A DNA stretch of 33,040 nucleotides, from NCBI GenBank assembly GCA_002840845.1, contig PHCS01000026.1, positions 1-33,040 of the forward strand, given 5' to 3'. A program made the translations under genes and the position numbers. Position 1 is the first letter of the stretch; each line of letters opens with the position of its first letter. Of the stretch, positions 23,890 through 33,040 are shown in pieces. Source of the stretch: Betaproteobacteria bacterium HGW-Betaproteobacteria-14. Its GTDB lineage: Bacteria; Pseudomonadota; Gammaproteobacteria; Burkholderiales; Rhodocyclaceae. The notes beneath the pieces were generated by a model that saw only the letters and a list, made by a program, of their open reading frames with translations, was not told where the DNA came from and ran no database searches.

Positions 23890-24945
23890 ATGAACACCGT
23901 TGCGCGTCGCCAGATCGCCATCTGGCTATTCATCTGCTCCGCCATGGTCTTTTCCACCGTCGTCGTCGGCGGCGTGACGCGGCTGACCCACTCGGGACTG
24001 TCCATTGTCGAGTGGCAACCGCTGGTGGGCATCGTGCCGCCGCTGACACAGGCGGATTGGTTCGAAGTCTTTGAAAAATATAAGCTGACCCCGGAATACC
24101 GGCAGGTCAATCACAGCATGTCCCTCGATGAGTTCAAGGGCATCTTCTGGTGGGAGTATGCACACCGTGTCCTCGGCAGGACCATCGGCATGGTTTTTTT
24201 CCTGCCTTTCCTCTATTTTTTGTTGCGCCGCATGATTGATCGCCCGCTTGTTCCACGGCTGGCGGGCATCTTCATTCTGGGCGGGTTGCAGGGCGCAATG
24301 GGCTGGTACATGGTGAAAAGCGGCCTCGTCGATGATCCGCGCGTCAGCCAGTATCGCCTCACGGCTCACCTTTCCCTTGCCTTCCTGATCTTCGTCGCCA
24401 TGATGTGGGTGGCGATGGGCCTGCTGTCGGAGCGGAGCGGGCGCATGGTCGACCAGGCCATCCTCAAGCTCAGGCGTTTCGGTTTCTGGCTGACCCTGCT
24501 GGTGCTCTACATGGTGGTCAGCGGAGGATTCGTCGCCGGCATTCGCGCCGGCAAGGCATACAACACCTTTCCCCTCATGAACGGCCATGTCGTGCCGCCC
24601 GAGATCTGGCTGCCGGAGCTCGGCATGCTGAATCTCTTCAACAACATGGCCACGGTGCAGTTCGATCACCGCCTTGGCGCCTGGCTGCTGGCAATCCTGG
24701 GGCCCTGGTTCTGGCTGCGCCTGCAGCGCTCTGCGGCCAGCGCCCGCGCCAAGTTCGCCGGGCATGTTTTCCTGCTCGCCCTCGCCAGCCAGATCACGTT
24801 GGGCATTGCCACCCTGCTCACTTTCGTGCCCGACCCGGTCATCGCGCTGGCGGCGTCCCACCAGGGCGGCGCCATGGTGCTGCTCGGCATCGTCCTTTGG
24901 GTCAACCACGAACTGCGTGTGGTGCCCATGCATCGAGGCTTCTGA
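23890..24945 (+). CDS. ctaA: Haem A synthase, CtaA/COX15 type
   Basis: This 351-residue polytopic protein belongs to the proteobacterial/mitochondrial CtaA group. All four haem-binding histidines are visible in YAHRVLGR, TAHLSLAF, FDHRLGAW and ASHQGGAM. It converts the C8 methyl group of haem O to a formyl group, giving haem A. It is divergent from the haem-copper operon, so that enzyme may use an A-type haem; a haem O synthase (CtaB) is not in the window. The ATG at 23890 fits the family start, although the ribosome site is weak. Confidence 0.88.
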   Translation: MNTVARRQIAIWLFICSAMVFSTVVVGGVTRLTHSGLSIVEWQPLVGIVPPLTQADWFEVFEKYKLTPEYRQVNHSMSLDEFKGIFWWEYAHRVLGRTIGMVFFLPFLYFLLRRMIDRPLVPRLAGIFILGGLQGAMGWYMVKSGLVDDPRVSQYRLTAHLSLAFLIFVAMMWVAMGLLSERSGRMVDQAILKLRRFGFWLTLLVLYMVVSGGFVAGIRAGKAYNTFPLMNGHVVPPEIWLPELGMLNLFNNMATVQFDHRLGAWLLAILGPWFWLRLQRSAASARAKFAGHVFLLALASQITLGIATLLTFVPDPVIALAASHQGGAMVLLGIVLWVNHELRVVPMHRGF

Positions 24946-25856
24946 TGCGTAGCCGGCGCGTCCGCGCCCTGGCAATCTTCACGTGTCTGCTGTCCATCCT
25001 GGTCGTGACGGTCAGCGCCTACTTGCGCTTGTCCGGCGCCGGCTTGGGTTGTGCCGACTGGCCCGATTGCTATGGGCGAATTCTCGAGGGGGTGCCGCAT
25101 GCGCCGTGGGAAGGCGCCCGGCTGGTGCATCGCATCGTCGCCACGCTGGCACTGCTGGCGGGCATCCTGCTCGTGTGGCGCTGCTGGCGGCCGCAGCCCT
25201 TGCAGCCGGCCGCGCGCTACGCGACCCTGCTCCTGGCGCTGATGCTGTTTCTTTCCGTCGTCGGGGTATGGAGTTCGGATCCGCGCATGGCGCTGGTGAA
25301 CTTCATCAACCTGATCGGAGGACTCGGGCTGGTGACGTTCTCATGGCGGGTGGCCATTTCGGCAGAACCATCGCGTTTGGTGGTGCGCGGAGCGGGGGGT
25401 TGGGTATGCCGCGTGGCGCTGGCGATTCTGACGCTGACGGTGCTGATCGGCGGGCTTATCGGTGCACGCTACGCTGCCTCGGCCTGCGGCACGCTGCCCG
25501 ATTGCCAGGGAACCTGGTGGCCGACAATGCAAGGCGGGTCGGCGCTGCATCCCTTCGTTGTCCTGTCGGGTCCGGCCGGGCCGGGCGAGGCCGGCGGAGT
25601 GGCGTTGCACCTGCTGCATCGCTACGCCGCCGCGCTGGCGGCCGTGCTGCTGATTGTCGTGGCGCTGCGCTTGCACGCCGTGCCAAGGGCGCGCAAGGCT
25701 GCTCTCGCGGTGCTGGCGCTGCTCGTCCTGGAAGGACTGCTCGGCGTCCTGATGGTGGCGAGCGGCTTCTCGATCTGGCTGGCGGTTGCCCACAATGTCG
25801 GCGCAGCGCTGCTGCTGGCGGCGGCAGCCAGTCTGATGCACAGCGTGAGGAAATAA
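24945..25856 (+). CDS. Second, divergent CtaA-type protein
   Basis: This 303-residue polytopic protein begins one base inside the stop of the first ctaA (TGATG). It has the Cys pairs seen in the other CtaA branch: C36-A-D-W-P-D-C42 and a second CGTLPDC pair. Haem-type histidines are present in LVHRIVA (H62), LLHRYAA and VAHNVGA. The position expected for the second histidine holds Asn in VNFINLIGG (residues 118-126). It could be a haem A synthase variant or a partner of the first CtaA. Confidence 0.7.
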   Translation: MRSRRVRALAIFTCLLSILVVTVSAYLRLSGAGLGCADWPDCYGRILEGVPHAPWEGARLVHRIVATLALLAGILLVWRCWRPQPLQPAARYATLLLALMLFLSVVGVWSSDPRMALVNFINLIGGLGLVTFSWRVAISAEPSRLVVRGAGGWVCRVALAILTLTVLIGGLIGARYAASACGTLPDCQGTWWPTMQGGSALHPFVVLSGPAGPGEAGGVALHLLHRYAAALAAVLLIVVALRLHAVPRARKAALAVLALLVLEGLLGVLMVASGFSIWLAVAHNVGAALLLAAAASLMHSVRK

Positions 25857-25870
25857 ATAAGCCCGCGGTT

Positions 25871-25958
25871 CCTCACCCTCTGCCCCTCTCCATCCCATGG
25901 AGAGGGGAGCTATCTGTTCCCTTCTCCCGCTTGCGGGAGAAGGGCTAGGGATGAGGGA
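25871..25958. repeat. REP-like palindromic intergenic element
   Basis: Two strong hairpins are nested in an outer inverted repeat: CCCCTCTCC / GGAGAGGGG (25883-25907) and a perfect 12-bp stem CCCTTCTCCCGC / GCGGGAGAAGGG (25919-25944). CCTCACCC and GGGATGAGG form the flanks. This pattern is common as a dispersed repeat in proteobacterial genomes. It lies between the convergent CtaA-type gene and panD and may also end transcription. Confidence 0.65.
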
Positions 25959-25990
25959 TGGCGCGGGCTCGTGTTCCCAGTTTGCCTCGG

Positions 25991-26371
25991 TCAGGCAAGT
26001 TGCACGGGAATCTTGTGGCGCTGGTTCATCATCCGATTGCGCGAATCGACGTAAACCAGATCGGGTTCGAACCTGGCGAGCTCCGCCTCATCGTACATCG
26101 CGTAGGTGGCGATGATGAGGAGGTCTCCGGGCGCAGCCTTGCGGGCCGCAGCGCCGTTCACGGAAATGATGCCGCTACCGCGTTCTGCGGAAATGGCGTA
26201 GGTGGTGAAGCGCTCGCCGTTATTGACATTGTAAATGTCGATCTGCTGGTATTCGCGGATATCCGCGGCATCGAGCAGATCCTGGTCGATTGCGCAGGAA
26301 CCTTCGTAGTGCAGTTCAGCGTGTGTAACCGTTACGCGGTGCAGCTTGGATTTGAGCATCATCCGTTGCAT
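25991..26371 (-). CDS. panD: Aspartate 1-decarboxylase
   Basis: This 126-residue pyruvoyl enzyme makes beta-alanine from aspartate for pantothenate synthesis. The self-cleavage site Gly-Ser is in YEGSCAID, and the start [22 protein letters not shown] is typical. It is read in the same direction as panC and panB, 97 bases downstream of panC. A ribosome site (AAGGAG) lies upstream. It is full length. Confidence 0.96.
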   Translation of the reverse strand: MQRMMLKSKLHRVTVTHAELHYEGSCAIDQDLLDAADIREYQQIDIYNVNNGERFTTYAISAERGSGIISVNGAAARKAAPGDLLIIATYAMYDEAELARFEPDLVYVDSRNRMMNQRHKIPVQLA

Positions 26372-26468
26372 CGTGGTCGCTCCTTCTCTCAGTAGCCGGC
26401 AGGTTGCGGTTTCCTCTCCCGCAAGGTGCGCTGCTGGTGCCCCGCCGGCCTGAGCGCATGGCGGAGCC

Positions 26469-28123
<1,655 letters not shown>

Positions 28124-28223
28124 GTCATTGCTCAGCCAATGTACGAGCGCGCATCATAGCCGGTCGCATGCTGCGCGCGAAAGATGAACTATAACGCGCT
28201 GACGAAACACGGCGCCTAAGCGG

Positions 28224-28721
28224 TCAGAATGCCTTGACGGCCTCGAGCCGGGTCAGCGCCTGGTCGCGCACGTTATCCAGCAATGCGACAGCCGGTCCAT
28301 GGCCGGGAATCACCGCATTCGGCGCGATCTCGACCAACGGCAGCAACACAAAGGCGCGCTCGTGCATGCGCGGATGCGGAAGAGTCAGTTGCGCCGAGCG
28401 GCGCGTTTCGCCGCCATGCAGCAGCAGATCGAGGTCTAGTGTGCGGGGGGAGTGCAGGTACGCCCGCGTGCGTCCGAAGCGGACTTCGATGGCGAAGAGT
28501 TCCTCGAGCAGGGTTTCGGCGCTGAGTTGCGTATCAAGGGCGGCGACGGCATTGATGAAGTCCGGCTGGTTGTGCAGCCCGACCGGTGCGCTGAGGTAGA
28601 GCGAGGAGGCGGCGACCACTGCGCTGAGGGGCAGGCATTCCAGCGCGGCGAGCGCCGCCTGGACAGTGGCCTGCGGATCGCCCAGGTTGCTTCCCAGCGC
28701 GACGAAGGCCCGCGCCATCAT
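28224..28721 (-). CDS. folK: 2-amino-4-hydroxy-6-hydroxymethyldihydropteridine pyrophosphokinase
   Basis: This 165-residue folate enzyme transfers pyrophosphate from ATP to hydroxymethyldihydropterin. ALGSNLGDP, QPDFINAVA and SPRTLDLDLLL are diagnostic. Its ATG overlaps the pcnB stop by four bases (ATGA), so the two are co-translated, the usual order in betaproteobacteria. Confidence 0.96.
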   Translation of the reverse strand: MMARAFVALGSNLGDPQATVQAALAALECLPLSAVVAASSLYLSAPVGLHNQPDFINAVAALDTQLSAETLLEELFAIEVRFGRTRAYLHSPRTLDLDLLLHGGETRRSAQLTLPHPRMHERAFVLLPLVEIAPNAVIPGHGPAVALLDNVRDQALTRLEAVKAF

Positions 28722-30049
28722 GCGTCCGCTTCCGCAGGCGCCGCTTCGCCATCGCCCTTGCGGCGCCGCCGTCTTCTGCGGGCTGACTTTTTCTCTGGCG
28801 TGAGCATGGCCAGCCGTGCCTCGGTATCGGCATCGAGGAACTTACGCCACCACTCTGCCAGGCCGTGGTCGACCTCGCCGCTTTCCGCGCGCAGCAGGAG
28901 GAAGTCGTAGGCCGCCTTGAAGCGCGGCTGCTCGATGACCCGCAGCGGACGGCGTCCGGCGCGGTTTTCCAGGCGCGGCTGGAGGATCCAGATGTCCTTG
29001 ATGTCCGCGGCGATGCGGCGCGTGATGGCCAGCTTGCCGCCCTGGATGTCGAGCACTTCGTCCATGGCCGTGTGCAGGGCGGGAATGGGCGGCTCGCCGT
29101 TTTTTCTGCGCGCCTCCCAGGCGGCCAGCACTTCGTGCCAGAGCAGGGTGGCGAAGAGGAAGCCGGGCGAGGTGCGCTTGCCGGCATTGACGCGCGCGTC
29201 GGTGTTGGCGAGCGAGAGCCAGACGAAGCGCTCGCCCAGCGGCTGTTCCATGATGACGTCGAGCAACGGCAGCAGGCCGTGGTGCAGGCCTTCCTCGCGC
29301 AACTGCTTGAGGCACTCGACAGAGTGGCCGGAGAGCAGCAGCTTGAGCATCTCGTCGAAGAGGCGCGCAGCCGGCACGTTCTCCAGCAGGTCGGCCATCT
29401 CGCGGATCGGCTTGCGTGCGGCAGGATCGATGGCCAGTCCCAGTTTGGCCGCCATGCGCACGGCGCGCAGCATGCGCACCGGGTCTTCGCGGTAGCGTTT
29501 GCGCGGGTCGCCGATCATGCGCAAGGTCTTCTGCCTGAGGTCGGCGACGCCATGATGGTAGTCGGTGATGGTTTCGTCGGCGGGATTGTAGTAGAGCGCG
29601 TTGATGGTGAAGTCGCGCCGCGCCGCGTCTTCCTCGACGTTGCCGAAGACGTTGTCGCGCAGGACGCGCCCGTGTGCGTCGGTTTCGGAATCGGCGTCGT
29701 TGCCGGCGCGGAAGGTGGACACCTCCATGGTCTCCCCGCCCGACATGACATGCACGATGCGGAAGCGGCGGCCGATGATGCGCGAGCGGCGGAAGACGCC
29801 GCGCACCTGATCGGGCGTGGCGTCCGTGGCGATGTCGAAATCCTTCGGCACGATGCCGGCGAGCAGATCGCGCACCGCACCGCCGACGACGAAGGCGGCA
29901 TGGCCGTGCTCCTGCAGGCGCGCGACCGTCTGGCGTGCGCCGTGGGAAATCGACTCGCGGCGGACATGGTGCTTCTCGACGGGGATCAGCGCCGGTTCGT
30001 GGGCGGACGGTGACTTGCTGAAGACGCGGCGCAGCAGCTTGCGGATCAT
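28718..30049 (-). CDS. pcnB: Poly(A) polymerase I
   Basis: This 443-residue nucleotidyltransferase adds poly(A) tails to RNA 3' ends and so promotes decay. The catalytic core is FVVGGAVRDLLAG with KDFDIATDA. The RRDFTINALYY segment and the C-terminal basic tail (RRRRRRKGDGE) fit PcnB rather than a tRNA CCA enzyme. The start is ATG 30049. Confidence 0.95.
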   Translation of the reverse strand: MIRKLLRRVFSKSPSAHEPALIPVEKHHVRRESISHGARQTVARLQEHGHAAFVVGGAVRDLLAGIVPKDFDIATDATPDQVRGVFRRSRIIGRRFRIVHVMSGGETMEVSTFRAGNDADSETDAHGRVLRDNVFGNVEEDAARRDFTINALYYNPADETITDYHHGVADLRQKTLRMIGDPRKRYREDPVRMLRAVRMAAKLGLAIDPAARKPIREMADLLENVPAARLFDEMLKLLLSGHSVECLKQLREEGLHHGLLPLLDVIMEQPLGERFVWLSLANTDARVNAGKRTSPGFLFATLLWHEVLAAWEARRKNGEPPIPALHTAMDEVLDIQGGKLAITRRIAADIKDIWILQPRLENRAGRRPLRVIEQPRFKAAYDFLLLRAESGEVDHGLAEWWRKFLDADTEARLAMLTPEKKSARRRRRRRKGDGEAAPAEADA

Positions 30050-30190
30050 CCTGCTTTCGGGTTCATCGAAAAGGGCGCAATGATACCGGAAAGGCGGCCG
30101 CTGCCGCGCTCAGCGCCCGCCCGGCCGCCCGAAGGATGTTCAGAGCCCCCAGGGGCGGCAGCGATCGAAGTGAGCGTGGGGCCGTTCTTT

Positions 30191-31147
30191 TCAGGCGGCG
30201 GATTCGACACGATTGCGTCCATTCTCCTTGGCCTGGTAAAGGGCGGCATCGGCGCGGCCGATGAGGGCTTCCAGCGTTTCCTCTGTGTGCGCCTCGGCCA
30301 GTCCGACGGAGATCGTGACGCGGACCGTCTCGCCGCTCTCGTTCAGCGTCAGGGAAGCCCACTCGATGCCGTTGCGCACGCGTTCGGCGATGCCCAGCGC
30401 CTCCGTGTGCGACGTGTCCGGCAGCAGTGCCGAAAACTCCTCGCCGCCATATCGGGCCATCAGGTCCGTCGGCCGCAAATGCGCGCCGATTTGGCGCGAC
30501 ACATGGCGCAGCACGGCATCGCCGGACAGGTGGCCCCAGGTGTCGTTGAAGACCTTGAAGCGGTCGATGTCGATCATCAGCAGGCAGACGGGCCGCGCAT
30601 CGTTGTAGCAGCGGCGCAGCATGCGGGCGAAGGTGTCGTCCAGCCAGCGCCGGTTGTGCATGCCCGTGAGGACGTCGACGCTGGCCGCATGCTCGAATTC
30701 GAGGCTGCGCGTGCGCGTCGTCTCGAGCGCCTTGTTGTGGCTGCGCATGCGGCCGGAGAGGATCCAGAGGAGGTTGAAGGCGACGCCGTGCGACCGGTTG
30801 AGCAATGCCCACATGGAAGCGTGGCCGAGGACGAGGACACGCGTTTTGCTTGCCGCCTCGACGCGGGCCGACGGGCGCTGTCCGTCGACCATGGATATCT
30901 CGCCGACGCACTCGCCGGGGCCGAGGTGCGTCACCTCGAAAGCTTCGCGGCCGGCAAGCTGCACCGACAGGTCGCCTTCGAGGACGATATACACCGCGTG
31001 GTTCTCCTGCTCCGGCTCGATGAGCGCGTCGCCGGCCGCCAGCGCATAGACGGGGCAGTCGGCAAGCACTTCCTCGACCGCATCGATGCTGATGTGGCGG
31101 AAGAGCTTGCTCTGCGCGAGGACCTTGCGGTCGGCGTCCGAGAACAT
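30191..31147 (-). CDS. Cyclic-nucleotide-binding-domain diguanylate cyclase
   Basis: This 318-residue protein has an N-terminal CRP/cNMP-binding fold (about 15-130; LGPGECVGEISMVDGQRPSA) and a C-terminal GGDEF domain (about 155-318). The active site is GGEEF, so c-di-GMP synthesis is possible. An inhibitory site RxxD (RPTD) lies five residues before it. There is no membrane segment. It lies between the HAD and pcnB genes, which is a frequent but not universal insertion. The signal it senses is unknown. Confidence 0.9.
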   Translation of the reverse strand: MFSDADRKVLAQSKLFRHISIDAVEEVLADCPVYALAAGDALIEPEQENHAVYIVLEGDLSVQLAGREAFEVTHLGPGECVGEISMVDGQRPSARVEAASKTRVLVLGHASMWALLNRSHGVAFNLLWILSGRMRSHNKALETTRTRSLEFEHAASVDVLTGMHNRRWLDDTFARMLRRCYNDARPVCLLMIDIDRFKVFNDTWGHLSGDAVLRHVSRQIGAHLRPTDLMARYGGEEFSALLPDTSHTEALGIAERVRNGIEWASLTLNESGETVRVTISVGLAEAHTEETLEALIGRADAALYQAKENGRNRVESAA

Positions 31148-31156
31148 GGCCCTATT

Positions 31157-31819
31157 CTATCGCAGCGAGATGATCGGCCAGCCAAGCTGCCGGGCGTGCT
31201 GTGCCAGGGTATCGTCGGGATCGACGGCGACCGGATCGGTCACCCTGCCCAGCAGGGGCAGGTCATTGAGCGAATCGCTGTAGAACCAGCTGCGTGCGAA
31301 ATCCCCCATTGCGTGGCCGAGGCCCGCCAGCCAGCCGTCCACCCGCGCGATCTTGCCCTCGCGGAAGCAGGGCACGCCCTGCACATTGCCGGTGAATGCG
31401 CCTTCCGCCTGCTCCGGCTCCGTGGCGACCAGATGGGTGATGCCGAATTCGCGCGCGATCGGCGCGGTGACGAAGCTGTTGGTGGCAGTGACGATGGCGG
31501 CGAGCGCGCCCGCCTCGATGTGCCTGCGCACCAGTTGCCGGGCCTTGGCCGTGACCAGGGGCAGGATGCGCGTGGCCATGAAGTCCGCATGCCAGGCATC
31601 GAGCTCGTGGCGCGGGTGGCGCGACAGCGGCTTCAGCTGGAAGTCGAGGAATTCATGGATGTCCAGCGTGCCGGCCTTGTACTGCTCGAAGAACGCCAGG
31701 TTGCGCGCCTCGTACACTTCGCGGTCGAGCACGCCGCGGGAAATGAGGTATTGCGCCCACTCGAAATCCGAGTCGCCGGCCAGGAGGGTGTTGTCAAGGT
31801 CGAAGAGTGCGAGATCCAT
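31157..31819 (-). CDS. HAD-superfamily (SerB-like, subclass IB) phosphatase
   Basis: This 220-residue protein has motif I DLDNTLL at residues 7-13, motif II around TATNS, and motif III YSDSLNDLPLL. Such IB phosphatases near hda are widespread in betaproteobacteria and are often annotated as phosphoserine or histidinol-phosphate phosphatase. The substrate cannot be read from the sequence. It follows hda by one base (31820). Confidence 0.88.
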   Translation of the reverse strand: MDLALFDLDNTLLAGDSDFEWAQYLISRGVLDREVYEARNLAFFEQYKAGTLDIHEFLDFQLKPLSRHPRHELDAWHADFMATRILPLVTAKARQLVRRHIEAGALAAIVTATNSFVTAPIAREFGITHLVATEPEQAEGAFTGNVQGVPCFREGKIARVDGWLAGLGHAMGDFARSWFYSDSLNDLPLLGRVTDPVAVDPDDTLAQHARQLGWPIISLR

Positions 31820-31820
31820 G

Positions 31821-32210
31821 CTATCCGGGCTTGTCGTTGAACTTGGTGAGCATTTCCTTCAGCAGCGGCACGGTCACCGGCCGCTTGCGCTCAAGCGACG
31901 CCTGGTCGAGTGCGTCCAGCACGGCCATCAGCGAGGGCAAATCGCGCGCGGTGTGGCGCAGCATGTAGCCGATCACCTCTCCCTCCATGCGCAGCCCGCG
32001 CTGGCTGGCCTGGCTTCGCAGCGTCGCCGCCTTGTCTTCGTCGCTGAGCGGCTTGACCTGATAGACGATGGCCGAGCCGATGCGCGTGCGCAAATCTTCG
32101 CGCAGTTTGAGTTCCAGCGGCGGCGCCGATCCGCTCAGGAGCAGCGCCAGCCCGGCAAGCCGGGCCGAGTTGAAGGTGCGGAACAAGGCCAGCACAGCCG
32201 CCTTTGTCAC
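31821..32210 (-). CDS. hda: Hda-like DnaA regulator, 5' end missing
   Basis: Only the last ~120-130 residues of a normally ~220-230-residue AAA+ protein remain. The recognisable part starts around LALFRTFNSARLAG and includes LREDLRTRIG, VYQVKPLSDEDKAA and the C-terminal lid (SLMAVLDALD, KRPVTVPLL). The Walker A and B motifs are absent. Hda promotes ATP hydrolysis by DnaA and so limits initiation. The homology ends at about 32205-32215, exactly where integrase sequence begins on the other strand. The GTG at 32210 is only the first possible start in the leftover frame and is not likely to be the original start. Confidence 0.85.
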   Translation of the reverse strand: MTKAAVLALFRTFNSARLAGLALLLSGSAPPLELKLREDLRTRIGSAIVYQVKPLSDEDKAATLRSQASQRGLRMEGEVIGYMLRHTARDLPSLMAVLDALDQASLERKRPVTVPLLKEMLTKFNDKPG

Positions 32211-32211
32211 C

Positions 32212-33040
32212 GACCTTGTGAATCGGGTGATCTGCAGGGACGCGCTGGCAAAGCTGAAAGTGTCGGACGTGACGGCGGCGGATTTGGCCCGCTTTCATTC
32301 GCGCCTTTCCAAGACCCCGACCACGGCAAACCGGGCGCGTTCGGCGCTTTCCAAGGCGTTTGCCCTGGCCGAGACGTGGGGCTATCGGGCACGGCATTCA
32401 AACCCATGTGCTGAGGTGGAGAAATACCGCGAAACCTCACGCGAGCGGTTCCTGTCGCCTTCCGAGTTTGCCACCCTTGGCGATGTTCTGGCGAAGGCGG
32501 AGCGGGGCGAGCTGGTGATTGAAGAGGGCGGCAAGCCTAAGGCCGTGCGGGTGAACAAGTCCGCGGTGGCGGCAGTCCGCCTCCTGGTCTTCACGGGCGC
32601 GCGGCGCGGCGAAATTCTCGGGCTGCGCTGGGAATGGATTGACCGGCAGGCGGGCCGCGCCAACCTGCCCGACAGCAAGACGGGCAGAAAGCCCCTGATG
32701 CTTCCCCCTGCCGCGCTCGAGGTATTACGCGGGCTCGATATGCCCGAGGATGGCAAGGGCTACGTGATCCGGGGCGGTGACTATACCGACCCCGAGGTGC
32801 CGCTGGTGAACCTGAAAGGCCCTTGGGGTATCATTCGCAAAGCGGCGGGCCTGCCGGACGTGCGCCCCCATGACCTTCGGCATTCCTTCGCCTCTGTCAT
32901 GGTCGCGGGCGGCGCTTCGCTTCCGGTGATTGGTGCGCTCTTGGGGCACGCCGATGTCAAGACAACGGCGCGTTATGCGCACCTCGCCACCGATCCATTG
33001 AAAGCCGCTGCTGACCATGTGGGCGGGGTTCTGGCCGGGC
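32212..33040 (+). CDS. Tyrosine recombinase (phage-type integrase), both ends incomplete
   Basis: An open frame runs from the junction to the window edge without a start codon of its own. It begins in the core-binding domain (KVSDVTAADLARFHSRL) and includes the whole catalytic domain. The catalytic residues are visible: Arg in TGARRGEILGLRW, Lys in DSKTGRKP, His-x-x-Arg in PHDLRHSFAS, His in LGHADV and the Tyr nucleophile in TTARYAHL. The style (ANRARSALSKAFALAETWG) resembles integrases common in alphaproteobacteria. The N-terminal arm-binding domain is missing. No attachment site or direct repeat is seen nearby. Confidence 0.88.

Noticed and set aside
28865..30013. A 382-codon + strand open frame opposite pcnB
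   Set aside because: It is antisense to an intact pcnB with all catalytic motifs.
30080..31840. A 586-codon + strand open frame across the GGDEF and HAD genes
   Set aside because: It is antisense to two well-recognised genes, has no domain I know, and high GC makes long antisense frames common here.
32212..33040. An intact prophage or integrative element starting at the integrase
   Set aside because: The integrase has no N-terminal domain, there is no att repeat or tRNA at the junction, and no other phage gene is visible.

Overview
The window looks like a piece of a high-GC betaproteobacterial genome, most likely of the Rhodocyclales. The evidence is the gene order hda, HAD phosphatase, pcnB, folK, panB, panC at the right end, the style of the cd1 nitrite reductase cluster, and the cytochrome b fusion proteins. 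The assignment to order is inference. The first gene is cut at the left edge and an integrase runs off the right edge, so this may be most of one metagenomic contig.

Left third (1-11565, + strand): respiratory nitrite reduction to NO. It starts with the tail of a NapC/NirT multiheme quinol dehydrogenase and an ethylbenzene-dehydrogenase-type haem-binding cytochrome, then a short NosR/NirI-like flavo-iron-sulfur membrane protein, nirS (cytochrome cd1), and the haem d1 set nirC-F-DL-G-H-J-N. No nirE is present. Three tandem FNR/DNR-type boxes precede nirS. Another precedes nirC, behind an intrinsic terminator that separates nirS from the rest.

Middle (11719-25856): an accessory nitrogen-oxide and electron-transfer region with many unusual proteins. 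It holds a nitronate-monooxygenase-like flavoprotein; a cytochrome b fused to a [2Fe-2S] ferredoxin and an NAD(P)H reductase; a DUF2249 protein and an NnrS/haem-copper-like membrane protein; a divergent haem-copper subunit I; an unknown membrane-anchored protein; a second cytochrome b fused to two [4Fe-4S] clusters and an MvhD-type domain; an SCO protein; a CuA-containing haem-copper enzyme whose active-site tyrosine is replaced by glutamine (candidate eNOR-like NO reductase); and two different CtaA-type genes. FNR/DNR-type boxes with well-placed -10 elements lie before both cytochrome b fusions, and a weaker box lies before the haem-copper operon. I infer one NO-responsive regulon that makes NO with NirS and removes it with non-classical haem-copper enzymes fed by unusual cytochrome b modules. 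No norCB or nosZ is seen.

Right third (25991-32210, - strand): housekeeping genes for pantothenate (panD, panC, panB), folate (folK), RNA polyadenylation (pcnB), a cyclic-nucleotide-binding/GGDEF protein, a HAD phosphatase and a 5'-truncated hda. At about 32210 hda stops abruptly and a tyrosine recombinase, also lacking its 5' part, begins on the other strand. This is either a recombination junction or an assembly misjoin.
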